From the NCBI GenBank assembly GCA_029264075.1, contig JARICQ010000064.1:1-5289 (forward strand): a stretch of DNA of 5,289 nt, read 5' to 3'. Source of the DNA: Tissierellaceae bacterium. GTDB lineage: Bacteria > Bacillota > Clostridia > Tissierellales > Tissierellaceae. The notes under the pieces are model-generated. The model saw only the letters and a program-made list of their open reading frames with translations. It was not told the origin of the DNA and did not search any database. This document shows, in pieces, positions 5,032 to 5,289 of the stretch (the first letter of the stretch is position 1; every line of letters begins with the position of its first letter). The position numbers and the translations under genes were made by a program.

Positions 5032-5287
5032 ATCTTTTTTCAAAAAATCCCAATCTTATAGCGACCAAGACTGATATCACTAGCATTACTAGGGCTAGGT
5101 ATATGGCCTGCCTATTGTTTGCTCTTGCAATTAGTATTGCAAATATACCAAATACCGCCGACATCCCATATAGGATTAGGACAGATTTTCTTTGAGAAAA
5201 TCCTTTGTTAAGTAGTCTATGGTGTAGATGCCCCTTATCTCCTGCTGATACTGATTGGCCGTTTAAAAGCCGTCTAAATATAGCAAA
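5030..5287 (-). CDS. tagO: Polyprenyl-phosphate sugar-1-phosphate transferase, C-terminal end (TagO/WecA type, partial)
   Basis: The last 85 residues of a MraY/WecA-superfamily membrane enzyme; the gene enters from the high-coordinate edge. Family members move a sugar 1-phosphate (GlcNAc-1-P for TagO/WecA) from its UDP form to undecaprenyl phosphate. The visible part opens with AIFRRLLNG, then DKGHLHHRLLNKGFSQRKSV (local residues 17-36). This holds the HxHH motif of the TagO/WecA branch rather than of MraY. Two membrane helices follow (about 37-54 and 61-82) before a short FFEKR tail. The stop TAA (5032-5030) overlaps the wecB ribosome binding site, so the two genes are almost certainly in one operon. 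Together they suggest ManNAc-containing wall polymer synthesis. Exact sugar specificity cannot be told from this end. Confidence 0.88.
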   Translation of the reverse strand, partial: FAIFRRLLNGQSVSAGDKGHLHHRLLNKGFSQRKSVLILYGMSAVFGIFAILIARANNRQAIYLALVMLVISVLVAIRLGFFEKR

Positions 5288-5289
5288 TG

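Overview
This is an AT-rich window in which every gene that can be supported lies on the minus strand. It reads as chromosome of a low-GC, Gram-positive anaerobe (Firmicutes, Clostridia or Tissierellia-like). The reasons are the heavy use of ATA, CTA and AGA codons, strong AAAGGAGG-type ribosome binding sites 7-10 bases before the starts, frequent TTG and GTG starts, the order atpZ-atpI-atpB, and a fermentative thiolase/CoA-transferase set. The genus cannot be fixed from the sequence alone.

In the direction of transcription (high to low coordinates) there are three blocks. (1) Cell-envelope precursors: the last 85 residues of a TagO/WecA-type polyprenyl-phosphate sugar-1-phosphate transferase (5287-5030), then WecB/MnaA UDP-GlcNAc 2-epimerase (about 5016-3904). 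The first starts a lipid-linked glycan. The second supplies UDP-ManNAc for teichoic acid or another surface polymer. (2) A short-chain acyl-CoA cassette: acetyl-CoA acetyltransferase (3835-2654), then AtoD- and AtoA-like CoA-transferase subunits (2640-1978 and 1985-1326). The spacing is tight, with 13 bases between thiolase and atoD and an 8-base atoD/atoA overlap, so this is one operon. Together these enzymes interconvert acetyl-CoA and acetoacetyl-CoA and move CoA between acetoacetate, acetate and butyrate-type acids. (3) The start of the F1Fo ATP synthase operon: atpZ (1030-809), atpI (804-430) and the first 112 codons of atpB (338 to the window edge).

The 295-base gap between atoA and atpZ is the main non-coding region. 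It holds a long stem-loop just after the atoA stop, an abutting 18-bp perfect palindrome, a 16-bp inverted repeat, and two tandem sigma-A-type promoter candidates for the atp operon. A near-perfect inverted repeat lies over the start region of the first promoter and the -35 of the second.

The genes themselves are ordinary members of known families. I see no mobile element, CRISPR array, tRNA, rRNA or clearly new system. The points worth a second look are the fermentation cassette lying between the envelope genes and the atp operon, a wecB start that appears to be ATT, and the structured atoA-atpZ spacer.
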